This document shows positions 30,856 through 41,707 of a stretch of 64,000 bases of DNA, one piece after another; within the stretch, counting starts at the first letter, position 1, and each line of letters opens with the position of its first letter. The stretch is from assembly GCA_018806915.1 (NCBI GenBank), contig JAGKQI010000098.1, positions 2,542,001 through 2,606,000 on the forward strand, in the 5' to 3' direction. This DNA is from Phytophthora colocasiae. Taxonomy: Eukaryota; Oomycota; Peronosporomycetes; Peronosporales; Peronosporaceae. The notes beneath the pieces were generated by a model. That model worked only from the letters and a program-made list of their open reading frames with translations, had not been told where the DNA came from and did not search any database. A program made the position numbers and the translations under genes.

Positions 30856-31323
30856 TCACTTTCCTTCGGTTATATAAATGATAGAGCCGTGTTTTAACTT
30901 GAATTCCCATTTTGTTTCTCCTTCAATCAAGCAACCGTAAGTTGCTGCAGCAGCTTCCTCGATGTGAAAAGGAGTCGTATGACCTCTACCGAACTGAACA
31001 AGCCCCATAAAAACTTTGTCGTGAGCGCTGCCACAGAGTTTGTACGATTTCACCCATTTCGATGGAATAGGGGTATCCCAAACGAGAATGCGCTCCCTTT
31101 CGGGCTCGAGCTGAAGCGTTGAAGATGACACAAAAGCATCTTTTAGGTCGAAAAAGTTGTCATGAAACTCGGACGGAATGTCGTCGAGAACTTGGGAATC
31201 ACTGACGACGAGCTCGCGCAACGGTGCGGCCAGTTCGAGAGCTGCACTTCTTACAATGCTTGGAAAGCGAATGTCATTCAAAGTTCTTGGGTGCTTCACG
31301 CGCTCGCGGACGTGCTCGGGCAT
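30856..31323 (-). CDS. Hypothetical protein with a JmjC/cupin-like stretch, 155 aa
   Basis: ATG at 31323. Residues 105-145 read LVQFGRGHTTPFHIEEAAAA, then TYGCLIEGETKWEFKL. A Gly-rich lead, T-P-F-H and a following I-E-G-x-x-K-W-x-F block resemble the strand pair of JmjC-type cupins with one iron-binding His; the second half of such a fold is missing. It may be a fragment of a larger gene or of a transposon cargo. No introns could be placed. The interval 31324-31496 upstream is empty. Confidence 0.35.
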   Translation of the reverse strand: MPEHVRERVKHPRTLNDIRFPSIVRSAALELAAPLRELVVSDSQVLDDIPSEFHDNFFDLKDAFVSSSTLQLEPERERILVWDTPIPSKWVKSYKLCGSAHDKVFMGLVQFGRGHTTPFHIEEAAAATYGCLIEGETKWEFKLKHGSIIYITEGK

Positions 31324-31496
31324 GTTGAGGGTGATACCTATGTGCTCTTTATAGCTATGTGCTCTTTAGATCACGACGCTTTTTGCGGATGCAAATAGTA
31401 ACAGCTTGTCAATGCTGAAAACAGCAGTTCAGCAGTTAAATCTGCTGAAACTAGGTTTTCAGCGCTGAGGCAACAGATAATAATTAGGACCCACCT

Positions 31497-33171
31497 ATGA
31501 CTCGATCCAAGATCGCCGGGGTCCTTCTCGCAAAAGACCTCTGCATCTACGACAGCGACATGCTCCCCGAATCGCTCAAGAACTACGTTGTAGACAAGAG
31601 TGGTCTAACGCCAGCTCCTTGTGCACCGAGCCGACGCCGCACAGCATGCACACAAGGCTGCTGCTGTACAAGTGCAAGGCCTGCAAGGCCGTGGCTCCAT
31701 ATGCACGATGTCCGTGTAAGGATAAGGTATAGATCTGCATCTTATCCAACGTGACGAGCCTGTTGGAGACGTCACCACTTCGCCTGCCTCGTCAGGCTCA
31801 CATTACGGGGGAGATGAAGTCATTCGCACGTTACATGTGAACCTACAACTACAAGTCTATGAGCATCTACAACAGAATTATGTGGTTTTTCCAAGTTGCG
31901 GTGTCTGCGATGCCGAAGCTCGCGACAGTGCAGCGCTTCGTGCAACACGTTTTCCGCTCGCGACTTGGCGGAAGCTATTTCCATAAAGACGTCGTGGCCA
32001 AGGTGCGCGAGCACGCCTTCCAAGGCGACGAAGAACTGTCGAAGCCGTTCGCCTTCACCTGGCGCTCCGACGCTACCGCATAAGAGATGTCTTTATTCAT
32101 GGATATGTCTTAGTGCACACTATCATATTAGCCAATCACACGTTAACGATCGTTTATTTAAAACAACACTTTTTACCATTAAATCTGAGCAAAAGCCAAA
32201 GCTACCAAAACCAGTCATTTCTGGTAGAAATGTTTGCTTCACGAGTTCATTTCGAGATAAACCACAGCTCAGAAAGCATGCCTCGCAGTGGAAGAAGGCG
32301 AACGACCGGTAGCGGTGTCAAGCCGAGGACGTACACACGATTAGCCGTGTCATATGCCTTTAAGCTGCAGGTCCTGCAGTATCTAGACTCTCTAAGTAAG
32401 TAAAAAGCACCAGCAGTCGAACAGCAGTATCACAGCGCTCACCTTCTTGTGTTGGACGGGGAATTAACCATAGGTATGGCGACAACCCTGCTAGGACACA
32501 CAGCCCCCCCCTCAATTCGCTTCGCGGTCAATCCAACACTGCGAAGGGAGAGCGCGACACAGCAAAGTCGAAACCAATCATTTTCCCTTAGCCCTCTATT
32601 CTGATGGCATATGCTGACTAATTTTTGGTTGTCTTTCTCTTTTAGACACAACACCACGATTTTGGCGCAGTTCAAGTAGGAACTAAGACATCTCTTATGC
32701 GGTAATGGGGAACCTATTGTTGGCCGCGGCTCGGACGCGGACGCCTTGTTGTGGGGGTATCGACGAAGCAGCTGCTGCACGGCTTGCCCGAGATCCGACT
32801 GAAAACGTACTCCACCTGGACGCGACCTACAAGCGGAACCAGGTGGAGTACCCGGTAATGGTACTGACTGCATGAGCTCCTTCCACCTGGTGGCGTTTTT
32901 CATTCTCTCGGAACAAACAGAGCACCAGTTCGCTGAGGCGCTCGCTATGCTACGGTGCATGTATACAACAGTGACAAGCAAACAACTGTCCGTTCGCTTC
33001 GTCATGGCAGACGCCGACAAATCGCAGATAAATGTCGTGAACTCTGTCCTGGGGGTAGACAACGACCTCGTCAGTCTTATGTGCTATTTTCACGTTGCTG
33101 CCAAGATATACAAGCACATGTGTCGCGAAGTCGGTGTAACTTTTACCGCCTGGAAGTGTGGCTACCGGTAG
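31497..33171 (+). pseudogene. Decayed MULE transposase, split by a MITE
   Basis: Parallel to the better copy at 34165-36010. Recognisable pieces: MPKLATVQRFVQHVFRSRLG and HAFQGDEELSKPFAFTWRSD just before the insertion, NGEPIVGRGSDADALLWG directly after it, then SSFHLVAFFILSEQTEHQFA, RFVMADADKSQINVVNSVLG and SLMCYFHVAAKIYKHMCREV. Several stops and frameshifts lie between. The DDE residues around the first Asp are disrupted. Similarity stops near 33171. Confidence 0.7.
32076..32702. mobile_element. Mariner/pogo-type MITE, 627 bp, inside the MULE remnant
   Basis: Inverted tips CCGCATAAGAGATGTCTT (left) and complement (right), TA on both sides (32074-32075, 32703-32704). Removing it restores continuity of the MULE reading (GAC GCT then AAT GGG GAA), which proves insertion into that sequence. 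A short frame inside (32277-32403, ending AFKLQVLQYLDSLSK) looks like the N-terminal HTH of a pogo/psq-type transposase, so it is a deletion derivative. Confidence 0.82.
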
Positions 33172-34164
33172 TGATACCAGAGTCATTCAGCAAGGCGGGC
33201 GTGTGTTACCATGTCCTGTCCTCGTAGGTTCATTGTCTTGGTAATGAGACCCTCGCCGGGGTCGTGGGAGTGTTGATGAGAGTGAGGGTTCCTTGCGTGT
33301 ATTTCTAATCCTCACAGGAGCGTTTGGGAGTCGAACGTTCTCCGGTGAACACAAGTGTACGCGGGAGATTTTTGTCGTCAAAAGATAAATTAATACAATG
33401 GGAAGTCCTGTTACTAGACTTCCGAGATAACCGCAATATAGAGTTCTGATATACAAATATGTAGTTGCTCTTATTCTTTCCTGGCCCTTGAGCAGTGGGC
33501 TAGTACTCCAGGTCAACTAGGGAAATGTTCACCAGACACCTGGTCTGTCTGGTAGTCCCGTAACTTTCGCGCACTACCCTCTAATATACCCTCTAATATA
33601 GAAACCAATACACTATCGGTTATATACAACAGTCTACCGAGCGTCGGCTGTCTAACTCCCAGAACTTGTCCAAACGTACAATATGAAATGGGCTAGAGAC
33701 AAGACAAAAGACCCAACTAGGGAATGGAATAGGTGGGTCCTCTCAGGTCGCTACGTTACGCTGATCTCCACCTAAAGGGGCTTGATAGGTAAGAGATCAC
33801 ACAGCACTTAGTCTAGCTGCGGCCTAGTACTTACGAGAAGCAACAGGCAGATAGCACTTGTCGTAACAAGGTAAATTGAACTCTTTATCACAAGGCAAAT
33901 TGATCTCGAGAACGCGTTACTAGCACAATAAACTGTTGTCTCGTCACAACAAACAGGTGTCAGCACAAATAATGTGGGTCAGCACAGCATCTTGCATTAG
34001 AAGTACTGTTCGCTGTGCAGTCTGTGTAATTTGCTTTTTTTCTGTTGCAGGTGTGGGTGAGGGTTGGCGCAGCCAACCAGCGGCCGCACTAGGTCCGCGT
34101 CGACAAAAGCAACGGGTGGACTGCTGGACGGACGACGCATTCTTCAATCAGCACCCGAGGGATC
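33172..34164. other. Non-coding interval between two MULE copies
   Basis: No gene recognised. A tandem 14-base duplication CCCTCTAATATA(TA) at 33576-33602 is visible. The segment could hold a solo LTR or MULE terminal sequence, but I found no convincing paired ends. Confidence 0.4.
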
Positions 34165-36010
34165 ATGCCGAGGCTCATTGAATGGCAAGAGAAGGCGGTC
34201 GAGCTCGACGCCACGGTCGCCGAGCAGATTCTGGAGGAGATGAAGTCCTTCGAGGTGAGTCATAGCCAAAGCATGGCGTGCTCCCTCTGCCCAGGTGCCC
34301 CCCACAAGATGCGGTATCGTTTGCTTCGGTGCAGCTCCTCTTTGTGTATCAGAGCGAGTGAGGAGGCGTGCCCTTGGCGCGGCAAAACGGTCACCTGTCT
34401 GGAGACAGGAGTGCAGTCTGTATACAAATTCAGCGAGCACAGGAGCTCTGTTCGCTCTCCCAGAACAAAGCACTTGACCCCTGTGTACAAAGAATTCTGC
34501 AGAGAGATGGCTACACAGCATCTCCGCCCGCTGAGAATTCGACATGCACTCAGACGGAAGTTTGACACGCCGCTGGAAGAGCTGCCTACTCTCAATCAAG
34601 TCCAGAACTTTGTGAACTACTATTCGCGCAAGTATCTCGACAACCACGACCGCGTAGATGCTATAAAGGCTTGGGTTCACAGCAAAGCTTTTTCTGGTGA
34701 TGAAGCGGAATCTCAGCCTTTTACCTTTGGATGGGAGATGGATGCGGACGCAAATCTGGTTGTAGGCAATGGTTCAGACCAGAAACCGTTCATTATAGGA
34801 GTGACTACCAAATCTATGCTCCGACGAATGAACCAGTCCCCTGAGAGCTTCGTATTGCACATCGATGCTACCTACAAGACAAATCACTGTGACTACCCCG
34901 TCGTGGTGGTCGGGATTTCAGATTCCTCGCGTGCATTCCATCTAGTGGCGTTATTTGTTGTCTCTCAAGAGACCGAAGCCGTGTTTGAGGCTGTCCTGCA
35001 GGCGCTGAAACGAGTTTACGCTTGGGTGGTTCAAAAGGAGCTTTGCGTAATGTACGCCTTGGCAGACGCGGATCAAGCGCAGTACAACGCATTGCAGACA
35101 GCGTTCGGGGCCAGTGGAAATTTCAAGTTTTTGATGTGCTATTTTCACCTTATGGAAAACGTCCACAAGGCGATGAGGGGGTTTCCCTCGGGTGTTGCTG
35201 GTATGATAATTTCTGATCTTTACGACCTGCACTTCGTGAGATCTCATGACGCGTTCGTTCGACTGCGGGAAGCCATTTTACAGCGCTGGATATCCGATCC
35301 TTCCCTGGTCGCATTTTACGAGGTACATGGCTAGTCAGTGGTTGTATGGACGGTTCGCGTGCTGGCAAGCCTTCGCTACTCCCTGTGGCTACGCCACCAC
35401 TAATAATCCTGTCGAGACATTCAACGCATCTCTTAAGCGAGACTACACACTGCGTAGACGCCTCAAAATGGGTGCGCTTCTGCGCGAGTTGAGTGCCTGC
35501 TGCAATGACAATTCGGAAACACCAAAGCCGTTTCACTTCCGCGCACTTCCATCAAAAACCATCGTGCGTCGAGCAGCAGACATGAGGCGAGAAGGATTGC
35601 TGACACTGTCCGAAGGTGATATCTTTGGGCCGGTGTGCGCTGGAGCTCCCCAAGTCGTACGAGTTTTGTCAATGCGTCCACCACGCGTCGCAGTGGCTCA
35701 AAACAAACGTAGCGAAGAGGGAATTGCTGTCAGTGCTCAGATGGGCGCAAACTACGCGCGGAAGGAGGTTGAGGATCAGCCGTGGGGTGGGTGGCCTGTG
35801 AACCTGCACAGACACTGGTGTCCGTGTGGGTACTGGATCGTCTTCGGGGCCTGTGTGCACGTTGAGTTCGCACTAAGGGCGGTAGCTCACGTCGACAGTA
35901 CTGGAGAGGAGATTCTGGTGAGTAGACGTAAACGAAAGCGCCGCAACCTTCCCACCTCGAACCGAGGAGGACGCCCTCCAGCAATAGGTCCGGCTCTGAA
36001 TTATTACTAG
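34165..36010 (+). pseudogene. MULE transposase, nearly complete, one frameshift
   Basis: Mutator-like DDE transposase. The first frame is 34165-35334: a Cys-rich N-terminal finger (ACSLCPGAPHKMRYRLLRC), VQNFVNYYSRKYLDNHDRVD, then the catalytic core FVLHIDATYKTNHCDYPVVV (first Asp), ALADADQAQYNALQTAFGAS (second Asp) and LMCYFHLMENVHKAMRGFP. The next frame, to 36010, continues with MASQWLYGRFACWQAFATPC, GYATTNNPVETFNASLKRDY (third acidic residue) and a SWIM zinc finger HRHWCPCGYWIVFGACVHVE, then a basic tail. One extra base near 35320 explains the switch. Terminal repeats were not found. The SET-domain gene converges on it, 100 bases away. Confidence 0.85.
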
Positions 36011-36110
36011 ATCCAGCACTTTGAGAACAACTTTATTACAAAACTTCTTCATTGCAATAGCACTAGAACTATGTTGGGTACGACATGCACGCGAGTGATG
36101 ACTCGAAATC

Positions 36111-37850
36111 CTACACTACGTCACCCTGCAACGCATCCTCAGCCGAAGACGCCCAGCACTGCTCACACATGCACGTAAACCAGGTCTCGTCCCCATAATG
36201 CACCGTAATTTGAGCCCCGGCCTTCACGTCCATAAGCATGCGCACGAGCACCTTCACCTCTGCGCCATTCTGCACCTCGAAGAACTCTGCGTTGGGCCTG
36301 CACGAGTGACTGAGGAAACGGGTGATCGATCCGCAGCGGAGAGCGTCCACGTATACAAACTTCTTGCGCACGGACTTCGTGTTGTATAGTAAGGTGTATC
36401 CACTGTTTTGCTTCACCGCGACGGGTGGCTGGCCCGGAACCACAGCGTCGTACTCACTCAGTTCCCCCGTGTATTCGCCAACAATAGCCCCAACGTCCAT
36501 GTCCGCCGTCGTATACACGCTCAGCCCCACACGCCCCGTGTCGAAGAGCTTCAGAGTGTCGAGGACACGCGGGGCGTTGCTGCACATCGCCCCCAAAGCA
36601 CAGCAGGTGTCCGTGCAGTAGACGGCAGCAACAGCATTGTCACAACTACCTACAAAACAATCGCCCTCGCATCGACACTTGCCGTAGTCCCCTAAGTCAG
36701 GGAAGGTGATTCCATTGGATACGCAAGACTCAATCCGTTCCACACCGGCTGGCCACGGAACCTCAGCGTGCGCGAATCTTGTGTCATGCACGGGCTCGCG
36801 GTATATCTTCCGCCGTTCTTGTAAGTCGACCAATCGCAGTCTAACGCCTGGAATAGAGAGGAAGATCTTCATGCTTCTGGCCGTGACTGTGTGTGCATGG
36901 TGAATTTGATCGCCACTCCGGGTGACTGCACACTTGCGCTGATCGCGGCGCTTTCTCGATCGGCTCACGTGCCACTCGCCCGCGCGGCGCTTCTTCTGGT
37001 GGCGAATCCTTGCACGATCATATCTGGTGGGTACACTGCGAAGATACTGCTGCACATCCAGCAGCTGATCGTCCGTGGGAGCTCGTCCAGGTTCTGGAAC
37101 ATGGTCAGAATCAGGCTCGGACACCAAGTCAATTACTACATACTTACGCGTCAATGGTGGATTTCCCTCGGTTCTATCAAGAGCAGTGTTGACTTCGGCA
37201 TCTTCTCCGGTGCCACAGGGTGTGGTGCCGTTACCGCTGGATGCGCTGGACGACGTGCCGAGCGTGAGTTGGGCCGACTCGTCTGTGTCTCCTTCTCCGT
37301 CCGTCTGTGCCCCTTCCGCCGGAATTCGCTCGCGTCGTGAAGTTACCTCCCGATGTGCTGAGGTGATTGCACCTCGAACGATCGCAGCAAGCGCAGAATT
37401 CAAAGTGCTGGAGCGAGTGGGCGCCGCAAAGCTCCCTGCCTCCAGAGCGTAGGTTCGCAACTTGCGCCACTTGGCGCTCGCGGGGTTGACCTGGTTCCCC
37501 AACTGGTCCGCAGTCCGACGCATCAGGTTATCCTGCGGCAACAGCTCTTCTGTGTCCAGACGCACCGGATACATGTCGTCCTGAGGATCAACCAGGACGA
37601 CGACGGCGGAGCGTTGGTCCCTCTTGTCCCCGCACACAAAGGCACGCGAAAAATACTCGATCATATCGCCTGCATGCAGAGTTTCCGGAGGCAACTCCGA
37701 TGCAGCGGGACCAGGCATCCTGCAGTGGCGAGTGCTGGACGGCCGCGCGTGGCTCAGCGTTCTGGGCTCCACCTGGTGTGTCTGGAAGTGAGGCTGGGTA
37801 GGTTGCCTTCTTGCAAAACGTGGTGTGGACCACAAATGACACGCATACAT
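36111..37850 (-). CDS. SET-domain protein (putative lysine methyltransferase), 579 aa
   Basis: First ATG at 37850; an alternative start is the Met at 37715 (MPGPAASELPPE), which precedes the first ordered-looking segment. Residues 60-110 form a small beta-rich segment (GDMIEYFSRAFVCGDKRDQR); the middle 110-300 is low complexity. A Cys cluster (CRCEGDCFVGSCDN ... YCTDTCCALGAMCSN) resembles an AWS/pre-SET zinc region. The SET core follows: VGLSVYTTADMDVGAIVGEY, then RFLSHSCRPNAEFF (about residues 511-524) and ITVHYGDETWFTCMCEQC with a post-SET-like Cys set. In canonical SET domains the motif is R-F-x-N-H-S-C; here Ser replaces Asn. The gene lies in a transposon-rich block, convergent with a MULE transposase, and may be cargo. 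Confidence 0.82.
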   Translation of the reverse strand: MYACHLWSTPRFARRQPTQPHFQTHQVEPRTLSHARPSSTRHCRMPGPAASELPPETLHAGDMIEYFSRAFVCGDKRDQRSAVVVLVDPQDDMYPVRLDTEELLPQDNLMRRTADQLGNQVNPASAKWRKLRTYALEAGSFAAPTRSSTLNSALAAIVRGAITSAHREVTSRRERIPAEGAQTDGEGDTDESAQLTLGTSSSASSGNGTTPCGTGEDAEVNTALDRTEGNPPLTRKYVVIDLVSEPDSDHVPEPGRAPTDDQLLDVQQYLRSVPTRYDRARIRHQKKRRAGEWHVSRSRKRRDQRKCAVTRSGDQIHHAHTVTARSMKIFLSIPGVRLRLVDLQERRKIYREPVHDTRFAHAEVPWPAGVERIESCVSNGITFPDLGDYGKCRCEGDCFVGSCDNAVAAVYCTDTCCALGAMCSNAPRVLDTLKLFDTGRVGLSVYTTADMDVGAIVGEYTGELSEYDAVVPGQPPVAVKQNSGYTLLYNTKSVRKKFVYVDALRCGSITRFLSHSCRPNAEFFEVQNGAEVKVLVRMLMDVKAGAQITVHYGDETWFTCMCEQCWASSAEDALQGDVV

Positions 37851-37892
37851 TCTGGCCACCTTCGGGGGACCTCTAACTGTCGTGTTCTCCAC

Positions 37893-39093
37893 ATGGGAAA
37901 GGTGTGGACTACACCACCGTCACAGGCTGCGACAGGGTTGGGGCTGGGGACGACCAGCCACACGTCGCCGAGCGCGAGAAAGGGAGCCCTGGATGCACCG
38001 GCATTAACGTATTGTGTACAAATCGTGCCAAGATTATTGTGCTGGTCAGATTCCTTCATGTATTTTTAACGTTTTCTCATTGATCTCTGGCTATCTATCT
38101 TGTATCTCTCTTTTCTCTCCTGTCTTCTGTCTTTCATATTCTCAGGTACACTTGGTCTCAATTAAACTCAGGGGTCTTCACTTGGGTTCACTATGGTAGT
38201 CGCTGCAGATCTTGTCGAGTCGACACTTTATGATGTCATTACAGGGATGAGCAGGTTGCATGTCACTTGATTGCGTGAGGTCGTGTTGGATACACTTGGT
38301 TTCAGTATGGGGTGGACTTCAGAGTGTCAGAGTCTGGTATCCTGTTCGTCAGGAGTCTGGAATCATGTTCATCGGAGATATGTACATCAGAGTCATAATA
38401 CCAGAGTCGTGACACTAGGTTTGATCGTCAGAGTCTTGTACATCGGAGTCTGTATATCGGAAACTGGTAATGTCTGGAATATTGCTTGTATAAGCCGGAC
38501 ACATCAGACTTGTGTTACCAGAGTCATGTTCGCCAGACTCATGTACGTCGGACTCATGTTCATCAGACTTCCATGGTGTGATACCAGAGTTTTCATGAAT
38601 GATACCAGAAATCCATGGATGTTATCAGGATGCGAAGCACGTATGCTGCAACGCACGAAGTCCAATTGGGATATGCGCGGGGTGCGCTACGTCCGGTGCG
38701 CGATACTTGGTATCTGTGGGTTTAACTACAATCCTTGAACCACCATCGTCACACAGGACGGCAACGGGATGAGGTCTCTCAGAGATGCGTTCTTCTGAGA
38801 GACTTTCTGTCAACCTTTAGGCACTCATCGTCGGGGAAAGTCCGGTGATCAGACTGAGTGTTGTTGTCTCTCGGAGTTTTGCGCACTTTTCTGAGGAACA
38901 CTTCTGATATCTTGGGCCCCTTTGCAGTACAGGTGAAGGTTAATATAGTACAGCAGTTTCTTCCATAGATCCATCATATTGTCGCACGGGACATAACCTC
39001 GTCCCACATCTCCCTTTCTCCCACAATCCAGTGTATATCCAATCACATCACAGCGTAACGTCCATATTCCACTCGAAAATCGTAATTAGCAGC
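37893..39093. other. Interval without recognised genes
   Basis: Contains a pyrimidine-rich stretch (38060-38150), the degenerate repeat listed separately, and LTR-like text near 38760-39050 without paired ends. Confidence 0.4.
38310..38640. repeat. Degenerate short repeat based on CAGAGTC/CAGACTC
   Basis: The motif TCAGAGTC, TCGGAGTC, CCAGAGTC or CCAGACTC, often next to ATGTTC or ATGTACATC, recurs about every 20-30 bases. Examples are at 38325, 38387, 38410, 38428, 38445, 38518, 38533 and 38549. It looks like an old minisatellite that has drifted. Confidence 0.6.
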
Positions 39094-39100
39094 ATGTCAC

Positions 39101-39884
39101 ATGTGCGGCGTCCCGATCGTTCTCGCTGCTCGAGTCGCCCGTGGTTTAGCCGACATGCACCATGCCATATCGCCAATCGAATCCGAGTCCACCAAAGCTC
39201 GATGTTTGAAGACGTGGGAGGAGCGCCCTCAGCTCAGCGCGTTTGCTACCTACTTCAAGTCTGTGTGGCTAAACTCTCGCTTTCACCGCTGGCAGGCGTT
39301 CCACACCCACGCGGGTTCGCCGCTACAAATAATCCAGTCGAGCACTTTAACCGCCCGATTACACGCTCCGTTCACGCCTGAAGATGGGAACGCTTATCGA
39401 CCAGCTACTCCTCTGCGTGCGTACAGAGAAGTTCGAGGCCGATCGTTCGCCACTCAAATCCAGCCGCGGCCAGACATGTTGCGCCGCGTACGCAAAAGTG
39501 ATGAAGACGAAGACCATCCGAGAGGTGACGCCGGCCAAACATTCCATCAGCTTCCTCACCCACACTGCATGTTATCTACAACCAGGACCGACGCACGAAA
39601 GAGGCCCTGCCTGTGATGGCGTGTCTGTCGGCGCACAATGCGAGAATGAAGACGGCGGGTATGCCGTCTACAGGCTGGCAAGTTTATGTGGAAGCCCAAT
39701 CATGCGGGTGCCAGGTCTTCATGAAGGTAAGCTGCTGCGTTCACCTGATCTATGACCTCACAGTGCGCGATCAGCTCGACCTGGTTGGCCGTGCGCGCCT
39801 GGTCTACTGCGGCCGAAACAGGCTCGTTGCGAACGAAGCGAGCAGCAAGCAGCTGGACGACCTACAAATAATTGAACCGCACTA
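39101..39884 (+). pseudogene. MULE transposase, 3' fragment
   Basis: Pieces in several phases: SAFATYFKSVWLNSRFHRWQ, AFHTHAGFAATNNPVEHFN (third catalytic region) and, near 39675-39760, GWQVYVEAQSCGCQVFMKVS with the Cys-x-Cys ... His spacing of a SWIM finger. The order matches the C-terminal half of the 34165-36010 copy, but the sequence is clearly diverged. Frameshifts lie near 39320 and 39400. Confidence 0.65.
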
Positions 39885-40557
39885 GCGTTAGCGTAAGAAT
39901 CGTAGCTACTTGGTACAACTAAACACGAATTGCTCCATTGCTTACCATGGCCGTGTGGTCCCCACCCACCAACCCTCCGACCGCCACCAATGCGTCTCGA
40001 GCAACAGACGCCCCCACCACCGCAATATCGCCTACCACCGCCCCGCGCGATCATCTCTCTCTGTCAGCATGTGTCCACTCTAAGCCGCTTCCTCGCACGC
40101 TCAATGGTGCCTCCGAACGGGCCTAAATACCGATATACAGTGAGTTGTATGAGAGCAGCATTCTGCCTGCACTTTCGGGTACATTTTAACGTCTCAGCCG
40201 TGGTTTCAGCGGGAAAACTGCACATGTCCGCCGAGCTGGAAATGAACGGAAGCGAATGAGTCGCTTCTCGGAGCTGTGTGACCCCTGTAGCGTGCAGGAG
40301 GGCCGCGAGAACGCCGTCGCTGTGTGCCGTGCGGCACCTGAGAAACCAGGATTTCCGAATGAGCGTGGTGTGGTACACTCACACCAGAGAGACTCCGATT
40401 AGGTGCGAAACAGTTCGAACAGGTACGACAATGCGGCGATATTAAGCAAATCTGAGTGGATAATGCAGTTGGAAGTGCTATCCCAAAACGAAGGTGTTTT
40501 TTTCTTATTTTGTAATCTGTGCACTTTTCCTGCATCCAGCGCAATATGTTTTTTTTA
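39885..40557. other. No gene recognised
   Basis: A Pro/Thr-rich plus frame (39938-40126) and its overlaps have no recognisable family. No RNA gene seen. Confidence 0.4.
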
Positions 40558-41110
40558 CTACAGCGGGCTCGAGGCTAGTGCTAGTTGCCAATAGCCTTTA
40601 ATAAAATCAAAGAGCAAAAAAAACTTAGTTCCTTTCACTTCCTTCAAATCCACATGCAAGTCCGGCATTACGAGGTTCGCCACAGGTCGCTCGCTTTTGT
40701 ACTCTGCTTCGAGGCAAGACGCTCCCGATCGTCCTTCGTTGTGGTTGGGCATCCATTAAGGTAATGGGGACCTCCGCAGTAAAAACACCCATCCTGTGGG
40801 GCCCCCTTTTGTTTCTTGTTTGTCCTTCTTGTCAGCAGGTTTTTCAACGTTTTGCGTGTCACCCCTGGGACGGTTCTCGTACTGCTGGTTCCTCCAGTCG
40901 CTGAGGCATTTTTTCACCTGGACCCCACGCTGCATGCGCGCTGTAGCCTTCCGGTATGCACCATTGAACCGTTTAAGGGCACGTCCTCAATAGCCTGTTC
41001 GAGAGCTTGTTGATTAATCAGCTTGGACAGTTTCAATACACTCGTCCGTGCTTCACGTGAGCGATAGTCAATTTCGCTCTTGACCTTCTTCTTCAGCTTT
41101 TCGGGTAGTG
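40558..41110 (-). pseudogene. Gypsy-type remnant: gag end joined to reverse transcriptase start
   Basis: Read on minus. From about 41110 to 40730 lies a gag C-terminal part (NGAYRKATARMQRGVQVKKC) with a CCHC knuckle CFYCGGPHYLNGCP. From about 40700 to 40560 lies VMPDLHVDLKEVKGTKFFLL, then FDFIKGYWQLALA, the start of a Gypsy reverse transcriptase. In an intact element protease and about 200 residues separate these, so an internal deletion brought them together. No LTRs seen. Confidence 0.65.
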
Positions 41111-41482
41111 ACGAGAAGTTTACATTTCTTTTTTTGGCTCCTTTCTATCCTTCGAAGAAACTGTTAAAACCGTACTTCTTAATCAGGAGGTTACACGAGA
41201 GAAAATAATGTCACACGTGACTGAATGTCTTCATTGCTTATGTTATCTTCAACTCATTCAGAAACAGCTCGTCTACGGGGGAAGGGGGGGGCTTGTCCGT
41301 CAGTTGGTTGTTTTCGGAAACACTGTCACTTAAATAACTTTCCACTTAGCCATCATGTATTGGCTAAACTCAGCAATTTTTGGGTCCGCTATACTGAGGC
41401 TCTGTTCGTTGCGACGCAACAAGCAGCGCAAAGATATGAAAGATCTAGCTTGTCTGAAATACCGAGGATATTTTAGAACGAT

Positions 41483-41707
41483 GTGACGTATTTCCGTAAA
41501 CGCGAGATGAACAACACTGACGATACATTTGATTTTGAAAAGATGGTGTGGCCCCAAGCATACAAAGAAACAGAGGTGGATGCGGATCCATTTGCGTTTT
41601 CGAACAAAACTGGCAACGATGGCCAGTTTCAAACTGGTGGGGGCACGGAAATTGACAATCTTTTGGTTGGTTACATAACTAAATCGCCACTGCCACATTC
41701 AAGCTAA
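41483..41707 (+). pseudogene. MULE transposase, small N-terminal fragment
   Basis: DADPFAFSNKTGNDGQFQTG, then GGTEIDNLLVGYITKSPL, parallels the QPFTFGWEMDADANLVVGNG ... FIIGVTTKSML segment of the 34165 copy. The frame stops at 41707 before the first catalytic Asp. Confidence 0.45.

Noticed and set aside
33190..33950. Solo LTR between the two MULE copies
   Set aside because: TG...CA-type ends and a target duplication could not be matched convincingly.
38270..38738. Plus frame of 155 codons over the CAGAGTC repeat
   Set aside because: It is the translation of a degenerate repeat; no motif or start context.
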